DNA of 64,000 nt. Source: Methylobacterium sp. J-076 (GTDB lineage Bacteria > Pseudomonadota > Alphaproteobacteria > Rhizobiales > Beijerinckiaceae). Position 1 is the first letter of the stretch. The number at the start of each line of letters is the position of its first letter. Under the pieces are notes generated by a model, which saw only the letters and a list, made by a program, of their open reading frames with translations, made no database searches and was not told the DNA's origin. This document shows, in pieces, positions 43,990 through 53,440 of the stretch. The stretch is from contig NZ_JAKSXW010000118.1 in the NCBI RefSeq assembly GCF_022829405.1, positions 1 through 64,000 on the forward strand. The letters are read 5' to 3'. The translations under genes were made by a program, and so were the position numbers.

Positions 43990-44099
43990 TGCGCCCCTTC
44001 GCCTTGCCCCCTGCGCGGCCGGGCGCGACAACGGCCACGCTCGGACAGCCGGCCCCGCCGATTCGGCGTGAGAGGCCGGCGCCGGGCGGGGGCAACGAC

Positions 44100-44399
44100 G
44101 TGACTGGCGACGACGAAACCTACGTGTATGACGAAGCGACCGGGGAGTGGCTGCCCCCCGGCGCGGCGGGGGCCGCCCCCGCCCGGGCCGAGGTGCGCGA
44201 CGCGGCGGGCAACATCCTCGCCGACGGCGATTCGGTGACGCTGATCAAGGACCTGAAGGTCAAGGGCACGAGCCAGACCCTGAAGCAGGGCACGGTGATC
44301 CGCACGATCCGCCTCACGGACGACCCCGAGGAGATCGACTGCCGCCACGACACCATCAAGGGCCTCGTGCTGCGCACCGAGTTCGTGCGCAAGCGGTAG
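44100..44399 (+). CDS. PhnA-like domain protein
   Basis: A 99-residue cytoplasmic protein. The C-terminal 65 residues match the PhnA/YjdM C-terminal domain: VRDAAGNILADGDSVTLIKDLKVKGTSQTLKQGTVIRTIRLTDDPEEIDCRHDTIKGLVLRTEFVRKR. The usual N-terminal zinc ribbon is replaced by an acidic stretch (DDETYVYDEATGEWLPPG). Despite its name the family is not proven to act on phosphonates. The GTG start at 44100 has GCGGGGG before it. Confidence 0.85.
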   Translation: MTGDDETYVYDEATGEWLPPGAAGAAPARAEVRDAAGNILADGDSVTLIKDLKVKGTSQTLKQGTVIRTIRLTDDPEEIDCRHDTIKGLVLRTEFVRKR

Positions 44400-44504
44400 G
44401 CGGGCGCGGAGGGATGCGGCCTCAGGCCGTGTCACCGGCGGGGGTGATTGCCGGCATCACTCCCACCTTCGCCCGAAAGTCCGATCGGAAGTCCGCGCGC
44501 CCTT

Positions 44505-44620
44505 CCGTCTTCGCGAGCGAAGCGAAGCAATCCAGGGGAGCGGGACGCTTCAGGACTCAGCGCGTCCCTGGATGGCTTCGCCGCGTTCGCAGAGACGGGG
44601 TTCGGATCCAGGCGGGCGTT
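44505..44620. repeat. Dispersed repeat, copy B
   Basis: TCCCTGGATGGCTTCGCCGC and GTTCGCAGAGACGGGGTTCGG match copy A at 17190-17250. Upstream it has an inverted counterpart (GCGAGCGAAGCGAAGCAATCC), so the full element is a palindrome-like intergenic repeat. Confidence 0.6.
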
Positions 44621-44660
44621 TCCAAGCCTGCCCGACCTGTCCGGCCGCCCCTGGTGGCGT

Positions 44661-44837
44661 CTACCGCCGCCGGGTCTCTTCCTGCGGCAGGTGGCGGGCG
44701 TAGGATTCTTCCTTCTCCGCGCGCTCGCGAATCATGTCCGCGTAGGCCTGCCGCATCTCGGGCGAGACGGTGACGCTCTTGCCCTTGCTCGGCTTGCGCT
44801 TGGGTGCCTTCTTGAAGGTGTCGCCCGTCTCGGCCAT
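44661..44837 (-). CDS. Small basic conserved hypothetical protein
   Basis: A 58-residue protein: Lys-rich start (FKKAPKRKPSKGKSVTVSP), then a helix (MRQAYADMIRERAEKEESYARHLPQEE) and a basic end. It looks like a small nucleic-acid-binding or ribosome-linked protein, but I recognise no family. It is alone on the minus strand. Codon usage fits the genome. Confidence 0.6.
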   Translation of the reverse strand: MAETGDTFKKAPKRKPSKGKSVTVSPEMRQAYADMIRERAEKEESYARHLPQEETRRR

Positions 44838-44993
44838 GCCCGCCCCCCGATCGCCCACCGGCGAGGATCGCAGCCAATGCAGGGATCGTGCGATTCCGCA
44901 AGGGGCGAGCGCCGCGATGACCGGGCCTGCGCCCGGCGGCGTTGACAGGGCCGGCCGGCCGGGCTCCCCTCGGGGCGACAACCGGGAGTGCCC

Positions 44994-46283
44994 ATGCCCC
45001 TCGACCCGACGCTCGCCGCCGAGATCGCCGCCGCCGTCGCGGAGGGCTTCGACGGTCAGGTCGCCCACACCCAGGCGCTGGTGCGCTTCGCCTCCCTGCG
45101 GGGCGAGGAGCAGGCCTGCCAGGATTACGTGTTCGATGCGTTCCGCGCCCGGGGCTACGCCGCCGAGCGGTTCGCCATGGACCGGGCGGCGCTGGCCGGC
45201 CATCCCGGCGCCGGGCGGATCGACGCCCGCCACTCGGACGCGCCGGTCGTCGTGGGCCATCACCGGCCGCAGGGGCAGGCGGGCCGCTCGCTGATCCTCC
45301 AGGCCCATGTGGACGTGGTGCCCCCAGGCCCCCTCGACCTCTGGACCCACCCGCCCTTCGACCCCGTCATCGAGGGGGACTGGCTGTATGGCCGCGGGGC
45401 GGGCGACATGAAGGCCGGGCACGCCGCCAACCTCTTCGCCCTCGACGCCCTGGGGCGGCTCGGCCTCCAGCCGGCCTCGGCGGTGACGATCCAGTCCGTG
45501 GTGGAGGAGGAATCCACCGGCAACGGCGCCCTGGCGGCGCATCTGCGCGGCTACCGGGCCGACGCGGTGCTGATCCCCGAGCCTGAGGACGAGGGCTTGG
45601 TGCGGGCCAATACCGGCGTGATCTGGTTCACCGTCGAGGTGCGCGGCAAGCCGGTCCACGTCCGCGAGATGGGGGCGGGCGCCAACGCCATCGACGCCAC
45701 GTGGCGGGTGGTGGGCGCCCTGCGCGAGGTCGAGGCCCGCTGGAACGACGAGCGGGCCCGCCACCGGCATTTCGAGGACGAGGCGCACCCGATCAACCTC
45801 AACATCGGCCGGATCGCCGGGGGCGACTGGGCGTCCTCGGTGCCGGCCTGGTGCAGGGTGGAGTGCCGCATCGCCCTCTATCCGGGCCGGGACGCCGCGG
45901 AGGCCGCCGCCGAGATCGAGGGCGCCGTCGCGGCTTTCGCGGCGGGTGACCCGTTCCTCGCGCAGAGCCCGCCCCTCGTGACCTTCAACGGCTTCATGGC
46001 CGGGGGCTACGTGCTGGAGGAGGGTTCGGAGGCCGAGGCGGTGCTGTCCCGGGCGCACGGGCGGGCGACCGGCACCGCCCTGCGCAGCTTCATGTCCCCG
46101 TGCTACCTCGATACCCGCGTCCACGCCCTCTACGAGGGCGTTCCGGCCCTGTGCTACGGCCCGCGGGCCGAGAACATCCACGGCTTCGACGAGCGCGTCA
46201 GCCTCGCCTCGATGCGGCGGTCCACCACGGCGATGGCCCTGTTCGTGGCGGAATGGTGCGGGGTGGAGAGGCGGCCGGGCTGA
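44994..46283 (+). CDS. M20 family metallopeptidase/deacylase (ArgE/DapE-like)
   Basis: A 429-residue zinc hydrolase. Metal and catalytic motifs are LILQAHVDVVPPG (first His), YGRGAGDMKAGHAANL (bridging Asp), VVEEESTGNGA (catalytic Glu and next ligand), a dimerisation lid domain in the middle, and NIHGFDE (last His). It probably removes an acyl group from an amino acid or hydrolyses a small amide. ATG 44994 is preferred over GTG 44988, which sits too close to the GGGAG site. Confidence 0.88.
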   Translation: MPLDPTLAAEIAAAVAEGFDGQVAHTQALVRFASLRGEEQACQDYVFDAFRARGYAAERFAMDRAALAGHPGAGRIDARHSDAPVVVGHHRPQGQAGRSLILQAHVDVVPPGPLDLWTHPPFDPVIEGDWLYGRGAGDMKAGHAANLFALDALGRLGLQPASAVTIQSVVEEESTGNGALAAHLRGYRADAVLIPEPEDEGLVRANTGVIWFTVEVRGKPVHVREMGAGANAIDATWRVVGALREVEARWNDERARHRHFEDEAHPINLNIGRIAGGDWASSVPAWCRVECRIALYPGRDAAEAAAEIEGAVAAFAAGDPFLAQSPPLVTFNGFMAGGYVLEEGSEAEAVLSRAHGRATGTALRSFMSPCYLDTRVHALYEGVPALCYGPRAENIHGFDERVSLASMRRSTTAMALFVAEWCGVERRPG

Positions 46284-46322
46284 GGCCCGCCGGCCCCCGC
46301 CCGCCCGGATGCCCTCCGCCCA

Positions 46323-47384
46323 TCAGGGGATCAACCGGTCGGCCCGAAGCCGGGCGAACAGGTCTTCGAACGCATCGTCCGTGGGCTGGTAGGCGGTGAA
46401 GCCGAGCCGGCGGCTGCGGCTCATGTCGGTGACCACCTCGATGGGGCGCCCGAGGTCGGCATCCGTGTGCCAGGCCGAGGCGAGCTTGGTGAGGTCGGGC
46501 TCGGCGAGGTCGTGGCGGGCGGCGATCTCCCGCCAGCGGGGCCCGTCCTCGGCCATGCGCGGCGCGAGGGGTCGGTGGGTGCCGTCGAAGGGCACCGCCT
46601 CGATCCCGAACCACTGCGCGATCCGCCCCCACATCCAGCTCCAGCGGAAGACGTCGCCGTTCACGACGTTGAAGGCGAGGTCGGCGGCCTTCGGCTCGGT
46701 GGAGGCCCAGAGCAGGTGCCGGGCGAGCAGCCCCGCATCGGTCATGTCGGTGAGGCCGTTCCACTGGGCCGCCGAGCCGGGGAACAGGAAGGGCTGGCCG
46801 GTCTCCCGGCAGAGGGTGGCGTAGCAGGCCAGGGTCGTGCCCATGTTCATGGCGTTGCCCACCGCCTTGCCGATGATCGTGTGCGGGCGGTGCACGCTCC
46901 ACGTGAACCCGTCCCGCGCCGCCGCGGCGAAGAGGGCGTCCTCCTGGGCGTAGTAGAAGTTCTCCACCGGCAGGCGGCCCTGCTCCTCACGGAACGGCGT
47001 CTGCGGAAGGGTGCCCTTCCCGTAGGCCTCGAACGGCCCGAGATAGTGCTTCAGCCCGGTCACTAGGGCGGCGTGGCGCAGGCTGCCCTGCGGACGCAGG
47101 ACGTCGAGCACGCCCGCGATCATCGCACCGTTGACGCGGATCATCTCCGCCTCGGTATCCCGGCGCTGCCACGTGGCAAGGACGAGATGGGTCGGCGCGA
47201 GGCCCGCGAGGGCCTTCTCCAGGGAGGCGCGGTCCTGAAGGTCGGCGGCGACGGGCTCGACACCCTCCTGGGCGGTGGGGTTCCGGGCGAGGCCGGCGAC
47301 GCGCCAGCCCTCGGCCGCGAAACGTGCCGCCGCGGCGCTGCCGACGATGCCGCTCGCGCCGACGATGAGGACGGTGTTGGTCAT
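46323..47384 (-). CDS. PRISE-like SDR NAD-dependent reductase
   Basis: A 353-residue Rossmann protein. It starts VLIVGASGIVGSAAAARFAAEGWRVAGLAR and has HLVLATWQRR and the altered active-site segment NFYYAQEDALFAAA in place of the usual YxxxK. This fits the progesterone 5-beta-reductase/iridoid synthase-like (PRISE) group, which reduces activated enones. Physiological substrate unknown. It is convergent with the M20 gene and follows the aminotransferase gene on the same strand. Confidence 0.85.
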   Translation of the reverse strand: MTNTVLIVGASGIVGSAAAARFAAEGWRVAGLARNPTAQEGVEPVAADLQDRASLEKALAGLAPTHLVLATWQRRDTEAEMIRVNGAMIAGVLDVLRPQGSLRHAALVTGLKHYLGPFEAYGKGTLPQTPFREEQGRLPVENFYYAQEDALFAAAARDGFTWSVHRPHTIIGKAVGNAMNMGTTLACYATLCRETGQPFLFPGSAAQWNGLTDMTDAGLLARHLLWASTEPKAADLAFNVVNGDVFRWSWMWGRIAQWFGIEAVPFDGTHRPLAPRMAEDGPRWREIAARHDLAEPDLTKLASAWHTDADLGRPIEVVTDMSRSRRLGFTAYQPTDDAFEDLFARLRADRLIP

Positions 47385-47488
47385 CGGGTACCCTGTGCTG
47401 CCTGCCGGGACCGGCCGATGGGGGCCGGTCCCGTCCGCCGACAACGCCCGGGCGGGGCGATGTGTCCGCCGGGGGGCGGGAGGCGGCC

Positions 47489-48823
47489 TCAGGCCGCCCG
47501 GTCGATCGCCGCGCCCAGCACCGCGACGATCTCGCCGATCTGCTCGCGCGAGACGATCAGGGGCGGCGACAGGGCGACGATGTCGCCGGTGACGCGCACG
47601 AGGAGGCCCCGCTGGAAGCAATCCACGAACACCTCGTAGGCCCGCTTGCCCGGCGCCTCCGGCCGGGCCGCGAGCTCGATCCCCGCCACGAGGCCGATGG
47701 AGCGGATGTCGATCACGTTCCGGCGCCCGCGCAGGTCGTGGACCGCGCTGGCCCAGTCGTCGGCGAGGTCGGCGGCGCGGGTCAGGAGGCCCTCGTCCCG
47801 GTAGATGTCGAGGGTGGCGAGGCCGGCGGCGCAGGCCACCGGGTGGCCGGAATAGGTGTAGCCGTGGAACAGCTCGATCCCGTCCGGGCCGGTCATCAGC
47901 GCGTCGTGGACCGTGCGGCTGGCGAACACCACGCCCATCGGCACCGTCCCGTTGGTGAGGCCCTTGGCGGCGGTCACGAGGTCGGGGGTCACGCCGAAAT
48001 AGTCGGCGGCGAAGGGCGCCCCGAGGCGGCCGAAGCCGGAGATGACTTCATCGAAGATCAGCAGGATGCCGTGCTTCGTGCAGATCTCGCGCAGGCGCTC
48101 CAGGTAGCCCTTCGGCGGGATCAGGACGCCCGTGGAGCCGGCCACCGGCTCGACGATGCAGGCGGCGATGGTCTCGGCCCCGTGCAGGGCGACGAGGCGC
48201 TCCAGGTCCTCGGCGAGGTCGGCCCCGTGCTCCGGCTGGCCCTTCACGAAGGCGTTGCGGGCGGGATCGTGGGTGTGGCGCAGGTGGTCCCCGCCCGGCA
48301 GCTGCGGGAAGGCCCGGCGGTTCGAGACGATGCCGCCCACCGTGATCCCGCCGAAGCCGACCCCGTGGTAGCCGCGCTCCCGGCCGATCAGCCGGGTCCG
48401 CGTCCCCTGCCCGATCGCCCGCTGGTAGGCGAGCGCGATCTTCAGGGCGGTGTCGACCGATTCGGAGCCGGAATTGGTGAAGAACACCCGGTCGAGGCCC
48501 CCGGCCGGGCCGCCCGGGGCGATCTCGGCGAGGCGCTCGGCGAATTCGAAGGCGATGGGATGGCCCATCTGGAAGGTCGGCGCGAAATCGAGGGTGGAGA
48601 GCTGGCGCTCCACCGCCGCGGCGATCCCCCGCCGCCCGTGCCCGGCATTCACGCACCACAGGCCGGCGGTGCCGTCGAGGACGGTGCGGCCGTCATCGGC
48701 CGTGTAGTGCATCCCCTCCGCCGCCACGAGGAGGCGCGGGGCCGCCTTGAACTGCCGGTTGGACGTGAACGGCATCCAGAAGGCGTCGAGGGAGGGGGTG
48801 TTGCGCAGGGGATGGTCGGTCAT
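47489..48823 (-). CDS. Omega-amino acid:pyruvate aminotransferase (class III)
   Basis: A 444-residue PLP enzyme, probably beta-alanine or another omega-amine:pyruvate transaminase. It shows MPFTSNRQFKAAPRLLVAAEGMHY, TNSGSESVDTALKIALAYQRA, LIFDEVISGFGRLG (PLP Asp), and the lysine-bearing AAKGLTNGTVPMGVV, all typical of that group. The start at 48823 is set by homology. It lies divergent from an XRE-cupin gene, which probably regulates it (inference). Confidence 0.9.
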   Translation of the reverse strand: MTDHPLRNTPSLDAFWMPFTSNRQFKAAPRLLVAAEGMHYTADDGRTVLDGTAGLWCVNAGHGRRGIAAAVERQLSTLDFAPTFQMGHPIAFEFAERLAEIAPGGPAGGLDRVFFTNSGSESVDTALKIALAYQRAIGQGTRTRLIGRERGYHGVGFGGITVGGIVSNRRAFPQLPGGDHLRHTHDPARNAFVKGQPEHGADLAEDLERLVALHGAETIAACIVEPVAGSTGVLIPPKGYLERLREICTKHGILLIFDEVISGFGRLGAPFAADYFGVTPDLVTAAKGLTNGTVPMGVVFASRTVHDALMTGPDGIELFHGYTYSGHPVACAAGLATLDIYRDEGLLTRAADLADDWASAVHDLRGRRNVIDIRSIGLVAGIELAARPEAPGKRAYEVFVDCFQRGLLVRVTGDIVALSPPLIVSREQIGEIVAVLGAAIDRAA

Positions 48824-49000
48824 GGGGTGCGCTCCGGCCGGGGACGAGGCAAAGGGGGGGACGAGCAACGGGGACGGCGAAGGGGATACCTTCCGGGCCG
48901 GCGCAACAAGTCCTTTTCTGCAGCGCGATAACCCCTTGTCACCCCTGCGCCGTCGGCGGCACTGTTGCGGGATCGGCAACACCAGCAACGGACCCGTCCC

Positions 49001-49561
49001 ATGAGCGTCGATGTCGGCGAGCGGCTGCGGTTCGTGCGGGTGCGGCACGGCCTGTCGCAGCGGACGCTCGCCAAGCGGGCGGGGGTGACCAACTCGGCGA
49101 TCTCGCTGATCGAGGCGAACCGGGTGAACCCCTCGGTGGGCGCCCTCAAGCGCATCCTCGACGGCATCCCCCTCGGCATGGCCGAGTTCTTCGCCATCGA
49201 GCCGGAACCCGAGCGCAAGGCGTTCTTCGCCGCCGACGAGCTGACCGAGATCGGCCGCCGCTCGGCCAAGGGCGGCATCTCCTTCCGGCAGGTCGGCGAG
49301 AACCTGTTCGGCCGCAAGCTGCAGATCCTGAAGGAGCGCTACGAGCCCGGGGCCGACACCGGCCGGGTGCCCCTCAGCCATGACGGCGAGGAGGGCGGCA
49401 TCGTCCTGAGCGGCCGGCTCGAGGTCACGGTGGGCGAGGAGCGCCGGATCCTCGGGCCCGGCGACGCCTACAGCTTCGACAGCCGCCGCCCCCACCGGTT
49501 CCGCTGCGTCGGCCCCCACCCCTGCGAGGTGGTGAGCGCCTGCACGCCGCCGAGTTTCTGA
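49001..49561 (+). CDS. XRE-cupin transcriptional regulator (PuuR-like)
   Basis: A 186-residue regulator with an N-terminal HTH (LRFVRVRHGLSQRTLAKRAGVTNSAISLIEANRVNPSVGALKRI) and a C-terminal cupin (YEPGADTGRVPLSHDGEEGGIVLSGRLEVTVGEERRILGPGDAYSFDSRRPHRFRC). PuuR-type proteins repress putrescine and related amine catabolism. The gene is head-to-head with the aminotransferase, supporting control of amine or beta-alanine use. Confidence 0.9.
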   Translation: MSVDVGERLRFVRVRHGLSQRTLAKRAGVTNSAISLIEANRVNPSVGALKRILDGIPLGMAEFFAIEPEPERKAFFAADELTEIGRRSAKGGISFRQVGENLFGRKLQILKERYEPGADTGRVPLSHDGEEGGIVLSGRLEVTVGEERRILGPGDAYSFDSRRPHRFRCVGPHPCEVVSACTPPSF

Positions 49562-49635
49562 GGGCTCGCCGCCGCCGTCGTCGCCATCGTCGCCGCACGC
49601 GGCCTGACGGCGGTGGCCGGCAGGGGCGGCCCGCC

Positions 49636-50502
49636 TCAGAACCCGTAGAGCCGCGCCGGATTGTCCACGAACAGCATCCGCCGCCGCGCCTCGTCGGGCA
49701 CCCACTCCGCCATGAGGTCGAGGAGCGTCGAGAGCTTCGGCGGGCCGTCCCAGGCGGCGACGTGGGGCCAGTCGGAGCCCCAGAGGCAGCGCTCCGGCGC
49801 AGCCTCGTTGAGGGCGCGGGCGAACGGGATCGTGTCCGCGTAGGGCGGCCCCGCGACGGAGACGCGGAAGGCCCCGGACAGCTTCACGTAAGACCCGTCC
49901 CGCACCAGCCCGAGGAGGGCCTGGAAGCCCGGATGGTCCACCCCCGCCGAGGCCGGCATGTGGCCCATATGGTCGAACACCAACGGCACCGGCAGGCGCG
50001 CCAGAACCGGCGTGATCGCCGGCAGGTCCCGGGCGTCGAAGAGGAACTGGAGGTGCCAGCCCATCTCCCGGGCGAGCGCCCCGTAGCGCTCCAGCTGGTC
50101 GAGCCCGACGCCGCCCCCGAACAGCACGTTGAGGCGCAGGCCCACGACGCCGGCCTCCTTCAGGGCCGCGAGCTCCCCCTCGGGCAGGCCGAGGGGGATG
50201 ACGGCGATGCCGCGCAGGCGGGCCCGGTTCGCCCGCAGGGTCTCCACCATCAGGCGGTTGTCGGTGCCGTGGACGCTGACCTGCACGAGGACGCCGTGGG
50301 CCATGCCGGTGGCGTCGAGCATCCCGAGGTAGCGCTCGGCCGGCGCGGCGGGCGGGGTGTAGCTCCGCTCCGCCACGAGGGGGTAGGCGGGGGGCAGGCC
50401 GATCACGTGGGCGTGGGTGTCGATTGCCCCCGGCGGCACCGCGAAGCGGGTCGGCCCGGCGGGGTGCGGGTCGGGGGCGGGGCAGTCCCGGATCTCGGCC
50501 AT
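49636..50502 (-). CDS. Amidohydrolase (PDC lactonase/LigI-like)
   Basis: A 288-residue TIM-barrel metal-dependent hydrolase of the amidohydrolase-2 family. Motifs: IDTHAHVIG (HxH), LRLNVLFGG, VFDHMGHMPA and WGSDWPHVAAWD near the C-terminus. Nearest known groups hydrolyse 2-pyrone-4,6-dicarboxylate or related lactones. It is two bases downstream of an AAHS-type transporter gene, so uptake and hydrolysis of an aromatic-derived acid is a fair inference. Confidence 0.85.
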   Translation of the reverse strand: MAEIRDCPAPDPHPAGPTRFAVPPGAIDTHAHVIGLPPAYPLVAERSYTPPAAPAERYLGMLDATGMAHGVLVQVSVHGTDNRLMVETLRANRARLRGIAVIPLGLPEGELAALKEAGVVGLRLNVLFGGGVGLDQLERYGALAREMGWHLQFLFDARDLPAITPVLARLPVPLVFDHMGHMPASAGVDHPGFQALLGLVRDGSYVKLSGAFRVSVAGPPYADTIPFARALNEAAPERCLWGSDWPHVAAWDGPPKLSTLLDLMAEWVPDEARRRMLFVDNPARLYGF

Positions 50503-50504
50503 GC

Positions 50505-51812
50505 TCAGGTGTCCGCGTGCAGGAGCCGGCCCCGGGTCTCCGGCAGGGCGAAGGCCGCGAGGAAGAAGATGCCGTAGGCCAGGACGGCGAACAGGGCGAT
50601 GGCGGAGGCGAGGCCGACCCGCTCCGACAGGAAGCCCACCAGGGCCGGGAACAGGGCGCCGACGCCCCGGCCGAAATTGTAGCAGAAGCCCTGCCCCGAG
50701 CCGCGCAGGCGGGTGGGGTAGAGCTCGGTGAGGAAGGCGCCCATCCCCGAGAAGTAGCCGGAGGCGAAGAAGCCGAGGGGGAAGCCCAGCACCCACAGCA
50801 TCCCGTTCGACAGGGGCAGCTGCGTGTAGGCGATGACGACGGCGATGGCGCCGAGGGAGAAGATCAGGAACAGCGGCCGCCGGCCGAGCCGGTCGGCGAC
50901 CCACGCGCCGACGAGGTAGCCGGTGAACGAGCCGACGATCAGCGCCGCGAGGTAGCCGGTGGAGGAGACGATCGACAGGTGGCGCTCGGTGGTGAGGAAG
51001 CGCGGCACCCAGGTGGTGATGGCGTAGTAGCCCCCCTGGCAACCCGCCGCCGCGAGGGAGGCGAGGATGGTGGTGCCGAGGATCGGGCCGGAGAAGATCT
51101 CCCAGATCTTCGGCCGGTCGCCCGTGGCCGCGGCGGCGGCGCGGGTGCGGGCGGCGACCTCGGGCTCCTTCACGTGGCGGCGCAGGTAGAACACGAGCAG
51201 GGCCGGCAGGGCGCCGACGGCGAACATCCAGCGCCACGCCTCCTCGGGGGGCAGGGCCGAGAACAGCACCGCCTGCGACAGCACCGCGAGCCCCCAGCCG
51301 ATCGCCCAGCCGGACTGCACCGAGCCCACCGCCCGGCCCCGGAACTCGGCGCGGATGGTCTCGCCGATGAGCACGGCGCCGGCCGCCCACTCGCCGCCGA
51401 AGCCGAGGCCGAGCAGCGCCCGGGCGACGAGGAGCTGTTCGAAGTTCTGCACGAAGGCGCAGACCAGCGAGAAGAACGAGAACCACAGGATCGTGATCTG
51501 AAGGGTCAGCACCCGGCCGATCCTGTCGGCCACGAAGCCGGCGATCCAGCCGCCCAGGGCCGAGAACAGGAGCGTCACCGTGGCGGCGAGGCCGGCGGTG
51601 CCGGGATCGACCTTCCACAGGCTGATGATCGTGCCGATCACCAGCGGGTAGATCATGAAGTCCATGCCATCGAGGCACCAGCCGGCGGCGCAGGCCCAGA
51701 AGGTGTGCCGCTCGGGGGGCGTCATGGACCGGTAGAAGGCGGTGAGACTCGCGTCGCGGATCTCGACCGTCCCGGCGCCGGGCGCCGCCCCCTGCCCACC
51801 GATCGTATCCAT
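50505..51812 (-). CDS. MFS transporter, aromatic acid:H+ symporter (AAHS) type
   Basis: A 435-residue, 12-helix transporter. AAHS/sialate-porter-like signs: CAAGWCLDGMDFMIYPLVIGTI in helix 1, GFVADRIGRVLTLQI (loop 2-3), LGLGFGGEWAAGAVLIGE and VADRLGRRPLFLI (loop 8-9), LTELYPTRLRGSGQGFCYNFGR. It likely imports an aromatic or dicarboxylic acid handled by the amidohydrolase behind it. Confidence 0.88.
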   Translation of the reverse strand: MDTIGGQGAAPGAGTVEIRDASLTAFYRSMTPPERHTFWACAAGWCLDGMDFMIYPLVIGTIISLWKVDPGTAGLAATVTLLFSALGGWIAGFVADRIGRVLTLQITILWFSFFSLVCAFVQNFEQLLVARALLGLGFGGEWAAGAVLIGETIRAEFRGRAVGSVQSGWAIGWGLAVLSQAVLFSALPPEEAWRWMFAVGALPALLVFYLRRHVKEPEVAARTRAAAAATGDRPKIWEIFSGPILGTTILASLAAAGCQGGYYAITTWVPRFLTTERHLSIVSSTGYLAALIVGSFTGYLVGAWVADRLGRRPLFLIFSLGAIAVVIAYTQLPLSNGMLWVLGFPLGFFASGYFSGMGAFLTELYPTRLRGSGQGFCYNFGRGVGALFPALVGFLSERVGLASAIALFAVLAYGIFFLAAFALPETRGRLLHADT

Positions 51813-51891
51813 GATTCACTCCCCCGTTCGGGGGGGAGTATCGGCCCGCATCTTCGGGCTGTCCAACGGCGCGTGGCCTCCGCCCAAAGGA

Positions 51892-51922
51892 AAAGGGCCA
51901 CCCTGGCGGGCGGCCCTTCTAC
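51892..51922 (-). terminator. Terminator after the Gly-rich protein gene
   Basis: On the minus strand AAGGGCC, loop, GGCCCTT then TTCC. It lies 26 bases past the stop codon and before the transporter gene. Confidence 0.75.
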
Positions 51923-51947
51923 CTTCCGAAATCCGGACGGCGTCGCG

Positions 51948-52448
51948 TCAGTAGCAGCGCTCGACCAGGACGCGGCGGTAGCCGTAGGGCGTCCACCGCA
52001 CCCGCGGGACGGTGTAGCAGCCGCCGCCGTAGCCGTAGTCGCCACCGTAGTAGCCCACCGGGGCGTAGCCGCCGCCGTAGCCACCGTACCCGCCGTAGCC
52101 GTAGCCCGGATACCCGTAGCCATAGCCGCCGTAGAGGCCGCCCGCGGCGAGGCCGAGGCCGAACCCGGCGAGGCCGAAGCCCAGGCCGCGCCCGTAACCG
52201 CCCCGATAGCCGTAGCCGCGATACCCACCGTAGCCGCCGCGGAAGCCGCCGTAGCCACCCCGGAAGCCCGCACCGCGGAACCCGCCGCCGAAGCCGCCGC
52301 CACGGAACCCACCGCCGTGGAACCCGCCGCCGAAGCCGCCGCCGCCGTGGAACCCACCGCCGCCGAAGCCGCGGGCGTCGGCGCTCACCGGCGCGAGCGC
52401 CAGGGCGCCGGCCGCCAGTAGCGCAGAACCGAGCACTGCACCCTTCAT
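51948..52448 (-). CDS. Gly/Tyr-rich exported protein
   Basis: A 166-residue protein with a signal peptide (to about residue 24, SADARG) and a body made of G-G-G-F-H/R and G-Y-G-G-Y short repeats. It ends in a small ordered module CYTVPRVRWTPYGYRRVLVERCY with two cysteines. Such proteins are common in Methylobacterium and Rhizobiales; function unknown, probably periplasmic or surface. The repeat DNA itself is slippage-prone. Confidence 0.8.
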   Translation of the reverse strand: MKGAVLGSALLAAGALALAPVSADARGFGGGGFHGGGGFGGGFHGGGFRGGGFGGGFRGAGFRGGYGGFRGGYGGYRGYGYRGGYGRGLGFGLAGFGLGLAAGGLYGGYGYGYPGYGYGGYGGYGGGYAPVGYYGGDYGYGGGCYTVPRVRWTPYGYRRVLVERCY

Positions 52449-52650
52449 CTCACGTCTCCAAGAAATCGATTGCCCCTTCGACCCTGAAACGTGCGGGGCC
52501 GTGAAACGGTTCTGTCGCGATGCGCGGCAGGCGGTCACGGTCCCGTGCTCGCCGCCCCCCGCCCCTCAAGCGTGGCCGTGCTCGAAATCCGCCGTTTTCC
52601 TGCGCCAGGGGGCCTCTCCGACACGGCAGAGGGACAGGCGTAGCTCTTCC

Positions 52651-53412
52651 ATGATGCGTTCGATGGTGCTTCGTCCGGCCGGGGCCGCGCTGCTCGCCGG
52701 CCTCGCCCTCCTCCCGGCCGCGGCGCGTGCGGCGGCGTCCGATCCTGAGCCCTGCCGCCCGGTGGCGGCGCAGGGCGAGAGCTTCACCGTCTGCACCGTC
52801 GATCTGCGGCGGCGGCGGGTGAAGCTGTTCTGGCGCCGGGCCGACGGGCAGGCCTACGCGTCCCTGCCGGCGCTGGCCGAGGCGCAGGGGGCGGGCCTCG
52901 CCTTCGCGATGAACGGCGGCATGTACGACAAGGATCAGGCGCCGGTGGGCCTCTACGTCGAGGACGGGCGCGAGCTGCACCCGGTCTCGACGGCGGACGG
53001 GCCCGGCAACTTCCACCTGAAGCCGAACGGCGTCTTCTACGTGAAGGGCGAGCGGGCCGGGGTGCTCGACACGCCCCGCTACCTCAAGGCCCATCCCAGG
53101 CCCGATTTCGCCACCCAGTCGGGGCCGATGCTGGTGATCGACGGGCAGATCCACCCGAAGATCTCGGCCGACGGGCCATCGCAGAAGATCCGCAACGGCG
53201 TCGGCGTCCGCGACGGAGGGCATGTGGCGGTCTTCGCCATCTCCGAGCGGCCCGTGAGCTTCGGCGCCTTCGCCCGCCTGTTCCGGGACGACCTCGGCTG
53301 CCGCAACGCCCTGTTCCTCGACGGGTCGGTGTCGAGCCTCTACGCGCCGAATCTCGGCCGGTCGGATCTCGGGCGGTCGCTCGGGCCGCTGATCGGGGCG
53401 GTGGCGCGATAG
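52651..53412 (+). CDS. Exported phosphodiester glycosidase (NAGPA) domain protein, YigE-like
   Basis: A 253-residue exported protein, signal peptide to about residue 28 (ARAAAS). The NAGPA domain shows AMNGGMYDKDQAPVGLYVEDGRELHPV, KPNGVFYV, ATQSGPMLVIDG, RNGVGVRDGG and LFLDGSVSSLYAP. The family includes the enzyme that uncovers mannose-6-phosphate in animals; the bacterial role is unclear, possibly envelope glycan. Start is the first of two adjacent ATGs. Confidence 0.87.
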   Translation: MMRSMVLRPAGAALLAGLALLPAAARAAASDPEPCRPVAAQGESFTVCTVDLRRRRVKLFWRRADGQAYASLPALAEAQGAGLAFAMNGGMYDKDQAPVGLYVEDGRELHPVSTADGPGNFHLKPNGVFYVKGERAGVLDTPRYLKAHPRPDFATQSGPMLVIDGQIHPKISADGPSQKIRNGVGVRDGGHVAVFAISERPVSFGAFARLFRDDLGCRNALFLDGSVSSLYAPNLGRSDLGRSLGPLIGAVAR

Positions 53413-53440
53413 GCGTCCCGTCCGTCCCGTCCCCTTCCTC

